A DNA stretch of 64,000 bases from Clostridia bacterium (GTDB lineage: Bacteria; Bacillota; Clostridia; Oscillospirales; Acutalibacteraceae), in contig JAFQBE010000032.1 of assembly GCA_017416765.1 (NCBI GenBank), positions 1-64,000 on the forward strand. The letters run 5' to 3'. Under the pieces are notes generated by a model. It did no database searches. It was given only the letters and a program-made list of their open reading frames with translations, and was not told the origin of the DNA. Positions 1 to 8,438 of this stretch are shown one piece after another. The translations under genes were made by a program, and so were the position numbers. Numbering within the stretch: position 1 is the first letter of the stretch; each line of letters opens with the position of its first letter.

Positions 1-1
1 C

Positions 2-166
2 GCATCGTTCTTTCTGTGCAAGGAGCTGAAAAACGGTTATCTTGACGGCATCAGCGGTGAATATACTCCGCCGAAAGGATATTTTGTTGATGAGGCTCAA
101 GCCGAAGAATTCGACAAACAATTCCCGCCGAAAGAAAAGCTAAAACTCCCCTCACAACTGTTTTAA
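2..166 (+). CDS. C-terminal end of an unidentified protein (partial, 5' end outside window)
   Basis: An open frame enters from the left edge and ends at a TAA at 164-166, giving the last 54 residues of a longer protein. The tail is rich in Lys, Glu and Pro (YTPPKGYFVDEAQ, then PPKEKLKLPSQLF). A strong hairpin terminator follows about 20 bases later, as expected for a real 3' end. I do not recognise the family. The mobile-element genes a little further right make a conjugative-element protein possible, but nothing in this tail proves it. Confidence 0.6.
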   Translation, partial: ASFFLCKELKNGYLDGISGEYTPPKGYFVDEAQAEEFDKQFPPKEKLKLPSQLF

Positions 167-184
167 TCTGACCGAACAAAAAGA

Positions 185-206
185 GCCGTCCGAGCAATCG
201 GGCGGC
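185..206. terminator. Hairpin terminator after the partial gene
   Basis: GCCGTCCGA and TCGGGCGGC form a 9 bp stem (one G-T pair) around the loop GCAA, followed by TTGATGTTT. The tip reads CCGAGCAATCGG, the reverse complement of the tip in the hairpins at 3793, 4893 and 8405. Confidence 0.65.
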
Positions 207-224
207 TTGATGTTTAAAAATCGG

Positions 225-253
225 TTGACTTAATGTATAATTTATGATATATT
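225..253 (+). promoter_or_regulatory. Sigma-A promoter of the fic gene
   Basis: TTGACT (225-230), a 17 nt spacer and TATATT (248-253) with an extended TGA just before the -10. Just downstream, TTGATA (252-257) and TATCAA (about 278-283) form a spaced inverted repeat that could be an operator. Confidence 0.6.
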
Positions 254-294
254 GATACAAACTGATACTAATTACTATCAATTTGGAGTTTGTT

Positions 295-1446
295 ATGGAT
301 ATAAAGCTTTTTTCAAAAATGCTCAAAGACAAGCATTTTTGTAATCTTGAGAAAATGAAATACAAATACAGTGGGGATTTTGCAGAGTTTCTGCAGACTC
401 TATCTGAGCTTTATTACAAAGATTTGCCCATTTTGGATTTCAACGGAAACAACCTTGTTTTCATCGAAAATCATGCGGCGGTCAGTCAGAATGCGGTCAA
501 ATTGCTTTTGAAAAACCAGAACAATTATTACGGTGTCAAAACAGCCGAAGATGAAATTGTGGCTACTTCTGCTATTGAAAACATTGATTTCAGCCGTGAC
601 AGCGTGCGTAATATTCTTAAAGGCTATGCACCAAAAAACGATCAGGAAAGCAGGATTCTCGGTATCAAAAAGGGCTTGGAATTTATTGCCGATACTTCCA
701 ACAGAATCACGGAAGAAAATTTGCACAAGATCTATATGATGACAGTCGGCGATTTCCTTGAAGGCGATGACAGGCTGAATGACGGTGAATTCTACCGTCA
801 CGATACCGTTTCTATTGTAGGAAGTCAAATTGAGCATATGGGTGTTAACTACAAAAAGATACCAGGGCTTATGAAGGTTCTGATTGAGTTTATAAATACA
901 GATGACGGCATTAATGACCTTGTTAAAGCAGCTATAGTTCATTTTTATTTTGCCTATGTTCATCCGTATTTTGACGGCAACGGCAGAACGGCAAGGTTAA
1001 TGCATCTTTGGTTTCTCATTCAAAAGGGTTATCAGTCAGCTCTCTTCATTCCGTTTTCGGGTTTGATTGAAAAAAGCCGCAAGGCATATTATGATGCGTT
1101 TTCGTCGGTTGAAGATAACCAAATATTCAGCGGTGTAATCGATGTAACACCGTTTGTGCTTTATTTTATTGAAAACGTTTACAACAAGATGAACAACTCA
1201 ACGGATACCCTTTCAGCTTATGATGAAGCAGTGAAATCGGGAGAGCTTACCAAAAAGGAAGTTGCATTGTGGCAGTTTGTTATTTCGTGTTACTCAACGG
1301 AGGAGTTTTCGACCAAACAGCTCGAAAAAGATTTCGGTAATGCCGCCTATGCAACAATCCGCAGTTTTGTACTCAAACTCGAAAAACTCGGTTTTCTCAC
1401 ATCAGTAAGGTACGGAACAAGAACTAAATACAAGGTTGCAGAATAA
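295..1446 (+). CDS. Fic/DOC family protein, class II (self-inhibited)
   Basis: Fic proteins usually transfer AMP from ATP to hydroxyl side chains of target proteins. The catalytic motif HPYFDGNGR is present near residue 220, with the expected His, acidic residue, Gly-Asn and Arg. An N-terminal TSAIEN near residue 90 fits the inhibitory motif [ST]xxxE[GN], so the enzyme should be held off by its own helix. The last 70 or so residues look like a winged helix, common in this architecture. The start is the ATG at 295: GGAG at 285-288 sits 6 nt upstream, while the frame's TTG at 283 lies on top of that site. The 383-residue length is normal. The gene has its own promoter and a perfect hairpin after it. 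Such genes often travel with mobile elements, as the neighbours here suggest. The target is unknown. Confidence 0.9.
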   Translation: MDIKLFSKMLKDKHFCNLEKMKYKYSGDFAEFLQTLSELYYKDLPILDFNGNNLVFIENHAAVSQNAVKLLLKNQNNYYGVKTAEDEIVATSAIENIDFSRDSVRNILKGYAPKNDQESRILGIKKGLEFIADTSNRITEENLHKIYMMTVGDFLEGDDRLNDGEFYRHDTVSIVGSQIEHMGVNYKKIPGLMKVLIEFINTDDGINDLVKAAIVHFYFAYVHPYFDGNGRTARLMHLWFLIQKGYQSALFIPFSGLIEKSRKAYYDAFSSVEDNQIFSGVIDVTPFVLYFIENVYNKMNNSTDTLSAYDEAVKSGELTKKEVALWQFVISCYSTEEFSTKQLEKDFGNAAYATIRSFVLKLEKLGFLTSVRYGTRTKYKVAE

Positions 1447-1453
1447 AGCAATA

Positions 1454-1475
1454 GCCGTCCGATTGATCGGACGGC
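1454..1475. terminator. Bidirectional terminator between fic and tnpV
   Basis: A perfect palindrome, GCCGTCCGAT / ATCGGACGGC, directly follows fic and precedes the end of the convergent tnpV-like gene. T-rich sequence follows on the plus strand. Confidence 0.75.
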
Positions 1476-1483
1476 TTTAATGT

Positions 1484-1843
1484 TTATACATATATAAGTT
1501 CTACGTTTACGATTTCGGTGGCACGGTGGCGGATGTTATTCATTCGCTGTACCCATTCGAGTTGGTTTTGCTCTTTGAGGTGTTCGGTGATGCCTTCGGC
1601 TGTTGTCATTTGTTCAACCAGCCGGGAGAACATTTCCTCTGCCTGACTGTCGATTTCAGCAAGATGAGAAAACAGAGTGCCGGTCATCAGCATTATATTG
1701 AACTGCACGCTTTTGTTATGCAGAAGATAATCACGGTGAGCAATGCCCCATCTACCGAGGGGTTTGCTGTCTTCGGGTGAAATAGTGATGTTCGGGATTT
1801 TGTAATCACCTACTGTGCGGTAAGTTATATTCATTTCGTTCAT
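1484..1843 (-). CDS. TnpV-family transposon-encoded protein
   Basis: The 119-residue protein matches the pattern I know for TnpV: an N-terminal ITYRTVGDYKIPNI, a central HLAEID and a C-terminal segment with WVQRMNNIRHRATEIV. TnpV proteins are carried on clostridial conjugative transposons and integrative elements; their molecular role is not established. The coding sequence is full length. Its start overlaps the stop of the DUF6809-like gene by 4 bases (ATGA), so the two are translationally linked. No recombinase or relaxase is visible nearby, so this looks like a piece of an element rather than an active one. Confidence 0.8.
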   Translation of the reverse strand: MNEMNITYRTVGDYKIPNITISPEDSKPLGRWGIAHRDYLLHNKSVQFNIMLMTGTLFSHLAEIDSQAEEMFSRLVEQMTTAEGITEHLKEQNQLEWVQRMNNIRHRATEIVNVELIYV

Positions 1844-2118
1844 CCTTTCTTCTTTTCAACAAACGTATCGTATGTAAATCTTGCACCGAGACGGAAGCCT
1901 GCTATAAAGCTGTCGGCATTGCTTACACAAAGAAACTCGCTTGACTGACTGGCATACTTTATAAACAGCTCTTTTCCTTCATCTGTCAGCTTGGATGTAA
2001 GCTGTTCTTCAGCTTGTGAAAGCGAGTCCAATTTTCTTTTAAGTTCGGTGCTGAATGTTGTGCTGATTTCCTGTGGCTCGATGTTTCCGTAGTAAAAATC
2101 CTCAATAAAATCTGACAC
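1840..2118 (-). CDS. DUF6809-like mobile-element protein
   Basis: This 92-residue protein has the look of the DUF6809 family: FYYGNIEP near the N terminus, a helical middle, and FIAGFRLGARF near the C terminus. Members occur on clostridial conjugative elements next to TnpV, exactly as here. The function is unknown. Translation starts at GTG (2116-2118), preceded by AAGGGG. It lies 11 bp downstream of the small gene ending at 2130 and overlaps tnpV by 4 bases, so the three genes form one leftward operon. Confidence 0.7.
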   Translation of the reverse strand: MSDFIEDFYYGNIEPQEISTTFSTELKRKLDSLSQAEEQLTSKLTDEGKELFIKYASQSSEFLCVSNADSFIAGFRLGARFTYDTFVEKKKG

Positions 2119-2129
2119 GGTATCACCCC

Positions 2130-2288
2130 TTATTGCTCGGATTTGCTGATGATTTTCAGGAGCAGTTCGTCAACATCCGCTGTTGTTATACCCTCTGCGA
2201 GAAGCATATTGCGAAACTCGTTCATTCCATTGATTAAAAGGTTACACTCAAAGTCCGTGAGCTTCAGTTTAGTTTTCTTGTTAAACAT
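2130..2288 (-). CDS. Small protein, first gene of the mobile-element trio
   Basis: An ATG at 2286-2288 opens a 52-codon frame beginning MFNKKTKLKLTDFECN and ending LLKIISKSEQ. A near-perfect ribosome site (AAGGAGG, complement of 2297-2303) stands about 9 nt before the start. The predicted protein is helical and charged with no membrane segment. I do not recognise a named family. The strong ribosome site and the tight spacing to the DUF6809-like gene make it a real gene. Confidence 0.7.
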   Translation of the reverse strand: MFNKKTKLKLTDFECNLLINGMNEFRNMLLAEGITTADVDELLLKIISKSEQ

Positions 2289-2513
2289 AAAAATGACCTC
2301 CTTGTATTTGGTAACACCATTTTACAAGGCGGTCTGTGTTTTGTCGAATGTGCGGAATAATGCCTGTCAAAATATTAGTATATAATTTTTAATCAATCAT
2401 ACCAATAATCTTTTCATTTTAAAACAGTTTATATTTGCATATAAAAATGCTTATTGTAAATTGCTCCACCCATGTTTTATACATTTGTTAGTTTTTCTTT
2501 CTGTCAGTCATAA

Positions 2514-3584
2514 CTAATTGACGATATCATATCGATCATTCTTTTTTAAAAAATCTATAACAAATTCCTCTGTACAATAACGAGTATATTCTGTTGTCTC
2601 TTTTGAAAAAATAACATTCCATTCTAGTTCATCTTTTTTGGGGTTATATTGAGGATCAAATACCGATATAATGTGTCTGTGCGGTTCCGGATGGCTTTCT
2701 TCGCCCCAAATCATTTGTGTTCTAACTAACAGAACTCCTCCGTTGTATTCAATATAAAAATCATTATCATCATAAGTTCCATATTCTAAGTTAAAACGCT
2801 CGTTTTCATTATAAAGATTATACTGACTGGCATTTTTAGAGTGTAATATTGTCGGAGCCGGCGTATTCCAATAATATATCCCATTATCCTGATTAAGGTC
2901 ATATCCATCTACGGGTGGATATGTACCAACCAAATAATATGCTTGCTTTTCAAAAGAATATGAAAATATTCCAATTTGATAGTAGCCAGATGTTCCGGGA
3001 GGAATTGCCATAAACATAACAACCAATTCTTTAGATGTATCACCTGTTAACTCAACTACATCCAACAATTCAAGTGCATATCCAAACGGCTTAAATCCCT
3101 CATTTTCTGAGACAAGACTAAACATATATGAAAGTTTATAATTGCTACCATATCCTGCAAAATTATAAATCTGGTTAAGCACTCCGTTATCTACTTTGTC
3201 GAATATAAGTAGTTGATTTGCAGAACTTTCATCTTCAGCATTTGCGTCTGCGGCTAAAACAACAAGGCTATCATTACCAAAACCATGTATATCTTGAGTC
3301 GTAATACTCGAGATTTCAAGATTGTCAGGGATTTGTTTTTTTATATTTTGCATAATTAAATCATCATCACAAGACGATTCTAATCCTAGTTGTCCTACTG
3401 CAAACAATAAAACAGCAGAAAATATTGTAAGGGTAGAAATAACGGAAATAATCATATATAGCTTCTTTGTCATTTTCCAAGCTGATGAAATAAATTTTTG
3501 AATCCAGCTTTTAAGCATATTATAACAATCTCTATAAAGCAATGTGATTATTTTCTTGCTATCCTTTTTGTTTTTTAAATTCAT
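2514..3584 (-). CDS. Membrane-anchored protein of unknown function
   Basis: A lysine-rich cytoplasmic N terminus is followed by one hydrophobic segment (YMIISVISTLTIFSAVLLFA, about residues 43-62) and a large extracytoplasmic domain of some 290 residues. That domain is rich in aromatic and acidic residues. Two stretches, DIHGFGNDSLVVLA and DVVELTGDTSKELVV, resemble the blade strands of FG-GAP/VCBS-type propellers; this is a weak resemblance only. I chose the ATG at 3584 because GAGGT lies about 10 nt before it, while upstream Met codons have no ribosome site. Base composition is markedly AT-rich compared with ppdK or cmk, which hints at recent acquisition. It is a single-gene unit with no functional clue from context. 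Confidence 0.7.
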   Translation of the reverse strand: MNLKNKKDSKKIITLLYRDCYNMLKSWIQKFISSAWKMTKKLYMIISVISTLTIFSAVLLFAVGQLGLESSCDDDLIMQNIKKQIPDNLEISSITTQDIHGFGNDSLVVLAADANAEDESSANQLLIFDKVDNGVLNQIYNFAGYGSNYKLSYMFSLVSENEGFKPFGYALELLDVVELTGDTSKELVVMFMAIPPGTSGYYQIGIFSYSFEKQAYYLVGTYPPVDGYDLNQDNGIYYWNTPAPTILHSKNASQYNLYNENERFNLEYGTYDDNDFYIEYNGGVLLVRTQMIWGEESHPEPHRHIISVFDPQYNPKKDELEWNVIFSKETTEYTRYCTEEFVIDFLKKNDRYDIVN

Positions 3585-3792
3585 ATTTATATACCTCATT
3601 TCTGCAGCTTTTAAACGAGTGTATCTCATAAAAGAATTCCTAAAATTGAACCATTATGTGAATATTTTACCATATTTCTACAGTCTTTGCAATTTATATC
3701 AACACTGTGAGTACGGAGCACCCAAAATCAAACATTCCTTAATAAATTTGTTGAATTCTCGTAGAAGGAAATGTGATTCTACAAACGCAAAA

Positions 3793-3824
3793 AACTCCTC
3801 ACCGATTGCTCGGTAAACGGAGTT
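3793..3824. terminator. Terminator with CCGATTGCTCGG tip
   Basis: AACTCC / GGAGTT forms the base and ACCGA / TCGGT the top around TTGC; CGTTTTTTG follows on the plus strand and an A-run precedes it, so it can work in both directions. It ends the regulator gene at 3851. It is one of a family of similar hairpins in this window. Confidence 0.75.
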
Positions 3825-3850
3825 CGTTTTTTGTTATAGATTTTTATATC

Positions 3851-4774
3851 TTATTTTTCAATTTTTCTTCTGACTTTTTCCGCATCTTTTTCTGCCATAT
3901 CTGCTTCAACATCGTAACCTCTTTGGCGGAGGGTGTCGGCAATCTTCATATACATTTCAACAGATTTTTCATATTCGCCTAAATCTTCGTACAAGCTTGC
4001 CTTACAATAAAGCTCATCGCAGAAATATGAACCTATTTCACCTGCTTTGTTGTAATGCTGCATAGCTTCATCATATTTCCCGAGCTTCTTGGCAATATCG
4101 CCACCGTGAATATATAGCTCCCATTCTTCGGGGAATTTAGCGACTGCTTTTTTAAATTCTTCGTGTGCTTCCTCATAACGTCCGGCATACATATATGCGG
4201 CAAGCAAAAGGCTCCACTCATTCACATTGTCGGGGTTGTTCTCAACGATTTTTTGTTGTTCATTGATGTTTTCTTCGTCTTTGCCAAGCTGCGAGCAAAG
4301 CTTCATTTTCTGTGTGCGGGTTTTCCAATAAGCAAATTCATCGGCACTTTCGCCTTGTTCTAAAACTTTTTCAAACCAATGGAAAGTATTTTCTTTTCCA
4401 TAGTGCATCAAGAAATAATGAATTATTCCGTATTCCCACATATCTCGTGTTGTTAATGAATTGCTTTTTATCAGCTTTTTAAACTCTGCATCTGCACGCA
4501 TAAAATCTTCAATATCATGTGTATCTTCAAAAACCGAAGCCAAACGCTGTGCGTAGTTATCATAAGCAACAGTATTCTTTTTGTAAAAATCATCAACAGT
4601 TACTTCGTAAAGTCTTGCGAGTTCGGGCAGGGTCAGAACATCAGGTAATGTTGTACCGCATTCCCATCGAGAAACAGTCTGAGAATTAACATTCAGTTTT
4701 TCTGCAACCTGCTCTTGGGTCAAGCCTTTTGCAAGACGGAATTCCTTGAGATTGTCGCTGAATATATTGTTCAT
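3851..4774 (-). CDS. XRE-family transcriptional regulator with TPR-like C-terminal domain
   Basis: Residues about 8-60 form a Cro/CI helix-turn-helix (LKEFRLAKGLTQEQVAEKLN, then TVSRWECGTTLPD). The remaining 240 residues are helical, with repeats such as YIHGGDIAKKLGKYDEAMQHY and CKASLYEDLGEYEKSVEMY that read as tetratricopeptide repeats. Regulators of this build (PlcR/Rgg/NprR-like) often sense a peptide through the TPR domain; whether this one does is inference. The start at 4774 has AAGGTG 6 nt upstream; the longer frame lacks a ribosome site. The target may be its own promoter. No peptide gene was recognised nearby. Confidence 0.8.
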   Translation of the reverse strand: MNNIFSDNLKEFRLAKGLTQEQVAEKLNVNSQTVSRWECGTTLPDVLTLPELARLYEVTVDDFYKKNTVAYDNYAQRLASVFEDTHDIEDFMRADAEFKKLIKSNSLTTRDMWEYGIIHYFLMHYGKENTFHWFEKVLEQGESADEFAYWKTRTQKMKLCSQLGKDEENINEQQKIVENNPDNVNEWSLLLAAYMYAGRYEEAHEEFKKAVAKFPEEWELYIHGGDIAKKLGKYDEAMQHYNKAGEIGSYFCDELYCKASLYEDLGEYEKSVEMYMKIADTLRQRGYDVEADMAEKDAEKVRRKIEK

Positions 4775-4892
4775 CGTTTTCACCTTTTCATTTTTTCTCG
4801 AAGCTTCTGATATGATTATATCATTCAAGTCCTAATTTGATAAGGTCTTATTTTGTGAACAGACTCTTGATTTATGTGTAGTCGAATGCAAA

Positions 4893-4926
4893 AACTCCGC
4901 TTACCGATTGCTCGGTAAACGGAGTT
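4893..4926. terminator. Terminator with CCGATTGCTCGG tip
   Basis: AACTCCG / CGGAGTT and TTACCGA / TCGGTAA stack around TTGC, followed by GATTTT. It lies 6 bp past the stop of the membrane gene ending at 4932. Confidence 0.75.
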
Positions 4927-4931
4927 GATTT

Positions 4932-6620
4932 TCAGACAATCTGCTTGCACGATAATATTTTCGAACCTGAGCAGGAAAGCTCAACGGTATCGCCTGCTTC
5001 AAGCAGCAGCATATTTTCATGCTCTGATGCTTTTGCTTTGAAAATGTTGTTTTCTGTGTCAATCAGATAAATATAGGTGTTTCCGTCAATATCAATATAT
5101 TTTACGGAAGCGATTGTAACGGTTACATTCTTCGCTTCATCGGTCGGAGTCTGAACTTCGCTTATGCCGAGCATAGCTTTGTATTTTGCGATACATTCCG
5201 CCTGCGTTGCGGCAGTTGTAACGATGTTGTACTGCTCAACATTGACTGCAGCATAAAGCTTCACAAGTCCGCCCGAATCCTTAAGCACCATAATATAGGT
5301 GGGATTGCCCTCAACATTAATCAAAGAGGGGAACGAAGCCTGATAGCCCTTTTCCTGAACTTCGCCCTCTGCGGCAGCCATTGCGGATTTTTCATCGGCA
5401 CCTGCAATCGCATAGTAGCGGCTTTCGCCCGTTCTTTCGTTCGCAAGAAGGAAGCCGATGTTTGAGCTGTCGCCGTTAACGGAAGTTACGCCCGTGTATA
5501 TCCATATATCGCCGTCTTTGGCAACATAACCGTAATCGGAAACGGGAGTTTCGTCAGATGAGTCATCTTCTGAACTGTAGGTTGTAACCTGCTTGCAGCC
5601 CTTTTTGGCAAACAGACTGTTCATAAATCCGTTCTGATACATTCCGTACCAGTTATACTGCTCGCAGATAAGGTCGCCGTGGAAAACAACGTCAATCCAT
5701 CTCGGAATATCCGCAACATCATATTTAACAATTTCGCCCGACACGGGGTCAAGCACGATGCAACCGCTGACGGTTTTTCCGCCGAAGAGAGAAATTGTTT
5801 TATCAACGATTGATGCAACATAATAAGGCTTTCCGCTTTCATCGATTTCAAAATGAAGATTCTCTGTCATCAATGTTGGATATTCCAGCCAGATGTGTCT
5901 TTTTGCATCTTCAAGAAAATAGGCGGAGGGAATATATTTCATTCCCTCGGATTTTTCAAACGAAGCTGACATTGAAACGGGGTCAACGGTAACATAGCCT
6001 TTGACACCCTCTTTGTTGTTCATCCATTTGAAAAAACCTGCATATTCAAGAGCAGAAACCTTTACAGGTTTTCCGTTGTAGTCAATCTGTATGTAATCGT
6101 TTGAAACATCAAACTGGCTGACGACATCCGAAAGAGCACCTATTTCACGGTCACCGAGCATTCGTGCAGAGGCGGTATCCATAAGAGCAATGGAATCTGT
6201 TTCAACGGACTCCGACAAATCGGCGGTGAAATCAGAGTCATTAACCTTCAGAATTTTCGCATAAGAGGTTGCGTTGAACATAGTGCTGCCGACAATGCCC
6301 GCTCCGATAATGATAACAGTCAAGGCGATGGGCAGGATGTAAGGCACTATTGAAAATCTGAATTCGCTGTATTTCTTTGTACGACCCTTTGAACCTGTCT
6401 TTTTTGAAACGGTTACCCAGCCGAAATCTTTGCATCCTTTTGCAAGTCTGCCTGCAAGGATTGCCGCAAACAGGGCGAGGATAACAATAACCCAAAAACC
6501 GGGATTATGGATATTGATTGCGGTGCTTGAAATAAAAAATCCCGCCGCTGATACAATCAGACCCGTAACCAAGCCCGTAATCAAGCCTGTAATAACAGGT
6601 ACTATACCTGATTTTTTCAT
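4932..6620 (-). CDS. Polytopic membrane protein with large extracytoplasmic domain
   Basis: This 562-residue protein starts with two hydrophobic helices (about residues 6-30 and 40-58), a short basic cytoplasmic loop (VTVSKKTGSKGRTKKYSEF) and a third helix (about 90-112). About 450 residues outside the membrane follow. This outer part contains repeated aromatic beta-like segments and ends in a small beta domain (VTIASVKYIDIDGNTYIYLI) that could be an OB-like fold. I do not recognise a named family; a role in the envelope is inferred from topology only. The start at 6620 is supported by AAAGGAG with 8 nt spacing; the longer frame has no ribosome site. It stands alone, ended by the hairpin at 4893. 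Confidence 0.7.
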   Translation of the reverse strand: MKKSGIVPVITGLITGLVTGLIVSAAGFFISSTAINIHNPGFWVIVILALFAAILAGRLAKGCKDFGWVTVSKKTGSKGRTKKYSEFRFSIVPYILPIALTVIIIGAGIVGSTMFNATSYAKILKVNDSDFTADLSESVETDSIALMDTASARMLGDREIGALSDVVSQFDVSNDYIQIDYNGKPVKVSALEYAGFFKWMNNKEGVKGYVTVDPVSMSASFEKSEGMKYIPSAYFLEDAKRHIWLEYPTLMTENLHFEIDESGKPYYVASIVDKTISLFGGKTVSGCIVLDPVSGEIVKYDVADIPRWIDVVFHGDLICEQYNWYGMYQNGFMNSLFAKKGCKQVTTYSSEDDSSDETPVSDYGYVAKDGDIWIYTGVTSVNGDSSNIGFLLANERTGESRYYAIAGADEKSAMAAAEGEVQEKGYQASFPSLINVEGNPTYIMVLKDSGGLVKLYAAVNVEQYNIVTTAATQAECIAKYKAMLGISEVQTPTDEAKNVTVTIASVKYIDIDGNTYIYLIDTENNIFKAKASEHENMLLLEAGDTVELSCSGSKILSCKQIV

Positions 6621-6665
6621 GTTTTTCACTCCTTTATTTGATTTTAACACGAATAATACTTCAAA

Positions 6666-7238
6666 TCAAGATTCTTCATTTATAGCATCCGTTAACTCTT
6701 TTAAAACTGGCTCATAGATATGAGGCGCGTCAAAAAATGTAATTCTGGTACTTACAAAGACTCTATATTTGTCTTTCACTTTAAAATAACCTTCAATTTG
6801 TTTCTTTTTTAATTGACCGTCCTTTGCTAAATCCATTATAACATTTTCGTTGGCAAATGGAGCTTCTTGCAAGTTAGTGATAACCTTATTGGTAGTGCTG
6901 TTAAAATCAACTTTGGGAAGTATATATTTTTCAACCGTTTCAGGAGTAAATAGTTTCAAGTATTCTTGACATTCTTTATAACAAGATGCTATCAATAAAT
7001 TTGCAATTTCTTCTTTATTGTCTTCCCTTTTCAAATTGCGTTTGTCAATTTTCTTATATGTAATCAAATACAGCAAAACTACAACCCAAAAATTGAGTAA
7101 ACCTAAGAATAAATCCCAATTTACAGTTGTTGTATCAATTCCCATCAAGGTTGGCAAATTGAAAAAGTCGAAAGCAAGATAAACGATAAAAAATAAAGCT
7201 GAAATGAAAATGATCGTTTTAACGGATAGTTTTTTCAA
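6666..7238 (-). CDS. Two-helix membrane protein, hypothetical
   Basis: The 190-residue product has two N-terminal membrane helices (about residues 8-28 and 42-60) separated by a short loop, then a basic stretch (KKIDKRNLKREDNK) and a soluble C-terminal domain of about 120 residues. Translation starts at a TTG (7236-7238) with GGAG 8-9 nt upstream. It is the last gene of a leftward group with the two small genes to its right (gap 27 bp). The sequence is AT-rich. I do not recognise the domain; a small membrane-tethered sensor or adaptor is possible but unproven. Confidence 0.6.
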   Translation of the reverse strand: MKKLSVKTIIFISALFFIVYLAFDFFNLPTLMGIDTTTVNWDLFLGLLNFWVVVLLYLITYKKIDKRNLKREDNKEEIANLLIASCYKECQEYLKLFTPETVEKYILPKVDFNSTTNKVITNLQEAPFANENVIMDLAKDGQLKKKQIEGYFKVKDKYRVFVSTRITFFDAPHIYEPVLKELTDAINEES

Positions 7239-7265
7239 AATTAAATCTCCAATCTGATTTTTATT

Positions 7266-7490
7266 TTATGTGCAAGCTTTTAACAACCCCACCGCACCGG
7301 CGATTAATGCAACGGGTAAGAGCAGGATAAATCCGCCCACGAAAATTGCGAGCAGGATGAATGCGGGGACTGCGATTACGAGTAATATAGTTGCAACAAT
7401 TTTGGCTGCACCCCATGTTATCTTGAACGCTAGTCCGATGGCTTTAAAGAAAAGCCATACTGCAAGAATTGAAAATAATATTTCAATCAT
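7266..7490 (-). CDS. Small hydrophobic membrane protein
   Basis: The 74-residue product is almost entirely hydrophobic, with two helices (ILFSILAVWLFFKAIGLAF and IVATILLVIAVPAFILLAIF) and glycine/alanine-rich turns. The ATG at 7490 is preceded by AAGGAG at 8 nt, and this start lies inside the last codons of the upstream small gene, giving translational coupling. The family is not recognised; a holin-like or membrane-stress protein are alternatives without evidence. Confidence 0.65.
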   Translation of the reverse strand: MIEILFSILAVWLFFKAIGLAFKITWGAAKIVATILLVIAVPAFILLAIFVGGFILLLPVALIAGAVGLLKACT

Positions 7491-7647
7491 AAAAATCACT
7501 CCTTGATACATTATATGGTTTTTCGTAAGGTTCTTCTTTTTCGTTTTGTGTAACTTTGATTTCTATACCCATTTGCTTTGCATAGTCAGGATGTTTTTTC
7601 TGCATTTCTAAAAGTTTCAAAGCAAGTATTCTTGATTTAACTCCCAT
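7483..7647 (-). CDS. Small soluble protein, first gene of a three-gene unit
   Basis: An ATG at 7645-7647 with a strong site (AAAGGAG, 7-8 nt spacing) opens a 54-codon frame: MGVKSRILALKLLEMQKKHP, then a charged tail ending SRSDFYD. The N-terminal half predicts an amphipathic helix. Its stop lies 8 bases inside the start of the hydrophobic gene at 7490, so the ribosome can reinitiate directly. Pairing of a charged mini-protein with a mini membrane protein recalls toxin-immunity or regulator-membrane pairs, but this is only an idea. Confidence 0.65.
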   Translation of the reverse strand: MGVKSRILALKLLEMQKKHPDYAKQMGIEIKVTQNEKEEPYEKPYNVSRSDFYD

Positions 7648-7776
7648 ACATATTCTCCTTTGAATTTGGGGTTGCTTTTTGTTATGTCTACATTATACTG
7701 CCGTTTATTTGAAAAGTAATTAACCGTGTAGGCAAAAACAATGCTTTGAATTTACCTTTTTCAGCAAAATAAAAAA

Positions 7777-7803
7777 ACCGCTTCAGTTTTAAACTGAAAC
7801 GGT
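7777..7803 (-). terminator. Terminator of the regulator gene at 7816
   Basis: On the minus strand ACCGTTTCAGTTT pairs with AAACTGAAGCGGT and is followed by a run of Ts (complement of 7771-7776), a clear intrinsic terminator. Confidence 0.75.
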
Positions 7804-7815
7804 AAGAATTGTTAT

Positions 7816-8322
7816 TTATTTGTTTTTGTTAAGCTTCATTTTTTCACACCACAATTGCAGTGCTTCAATTGTCATAGAAATATGTTCAAGTTCTTCGCAG
7901 ATTTTTTCGTAATCTTCTATTTCATCGTTATCAACTCTACCGTCCTCGAGAATCTCCATAAGACGGATTTTTTCGTGATTTACATTTTTAAGTGAAACAG
8001 CCATATTGACAAGAATTTCATGCACTCCGCCTGTATATGTAACTTCCGGTGCATCAATTTTGCCGATAGGACACTCATTGCAACAGTAATAATTGCGAAG
8101 TTCAGGTTTGTTATATCTTTTCGCCATTGCAACAACATCTTCAGGCTGAATTGCTACATCGCCATGTTCAAGTTTAACAAGTCTGCTTTCCGTAACTCCG
8201 TCCATGCCGGGGAAATCATCGTTTCCGGGAATTTTTGTTGTTGCATCTGCTCTTGTAAGATGCAATTCTTCTCTTGCAAGCTGATATATTGATTTATTTT
8301 CTTTTGTGGATGCTTTTCCCAT
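7816..8322 (-). CDS. Helix-turn-helix (XRE-like) regulator with a Cys cluster
   Basis: The first 80 residues look like an XRE domain: YQLAREELHLTRADATTKI, then ESRLVKLEHGDVAIQPEDVVAMAKRYN. A cysteine cluster follows (NYYCCNECPIG, about residues 78-88), then a C-terminal coiled-coil-like helix pair rich in Glu and Lys. The cysteines could bind metal or sense redox state; this is inference. The start ATG has AGAGGT at about 8 nt. The 168-residue length and the layout match a small regulator common in clostridia. It is monocistronic between two hairpins, with no target evident. Confidence 0.7.
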   Translation of the reverse strand: MGKASTKENKSIYQLAREELHLTRADATTKIPGNDDFPGMDGVTESRLVKLEHGDVAIQPEDVVAMAKRYNKPELRNYYCCNECPIGKIDAPEVTYTGGVHEILVNMAVSLKNVNHEKIRLMEILEDGRVDNDEIEDYEKICEELEHISMTIEALQLWCEKMKLNKNK

Positions 8323-8404
8323 AACGAATACCTCTGATGTTACATATTGAAATTATTATAGCACATACAGAAAATATTCTCAACAACAATATTACAGACA
8401 CAAA

Positions 8405-8434
8405 AACTCCCCACCGATTGCTCGATGGGGAGTT
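8405..8434. terminator. Terminator downstream of ppdK
   Basis: AACTCCCCA / TGGGGAGTT with an inner CGA / TCG around TTGC. It directly follows the small coupled ORF after ppdK on the minus strand and belongs to the same hairpin family as those at 3793 and 4893. Confidence 0.75.
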
Positions 8435-8438
8435 CATT

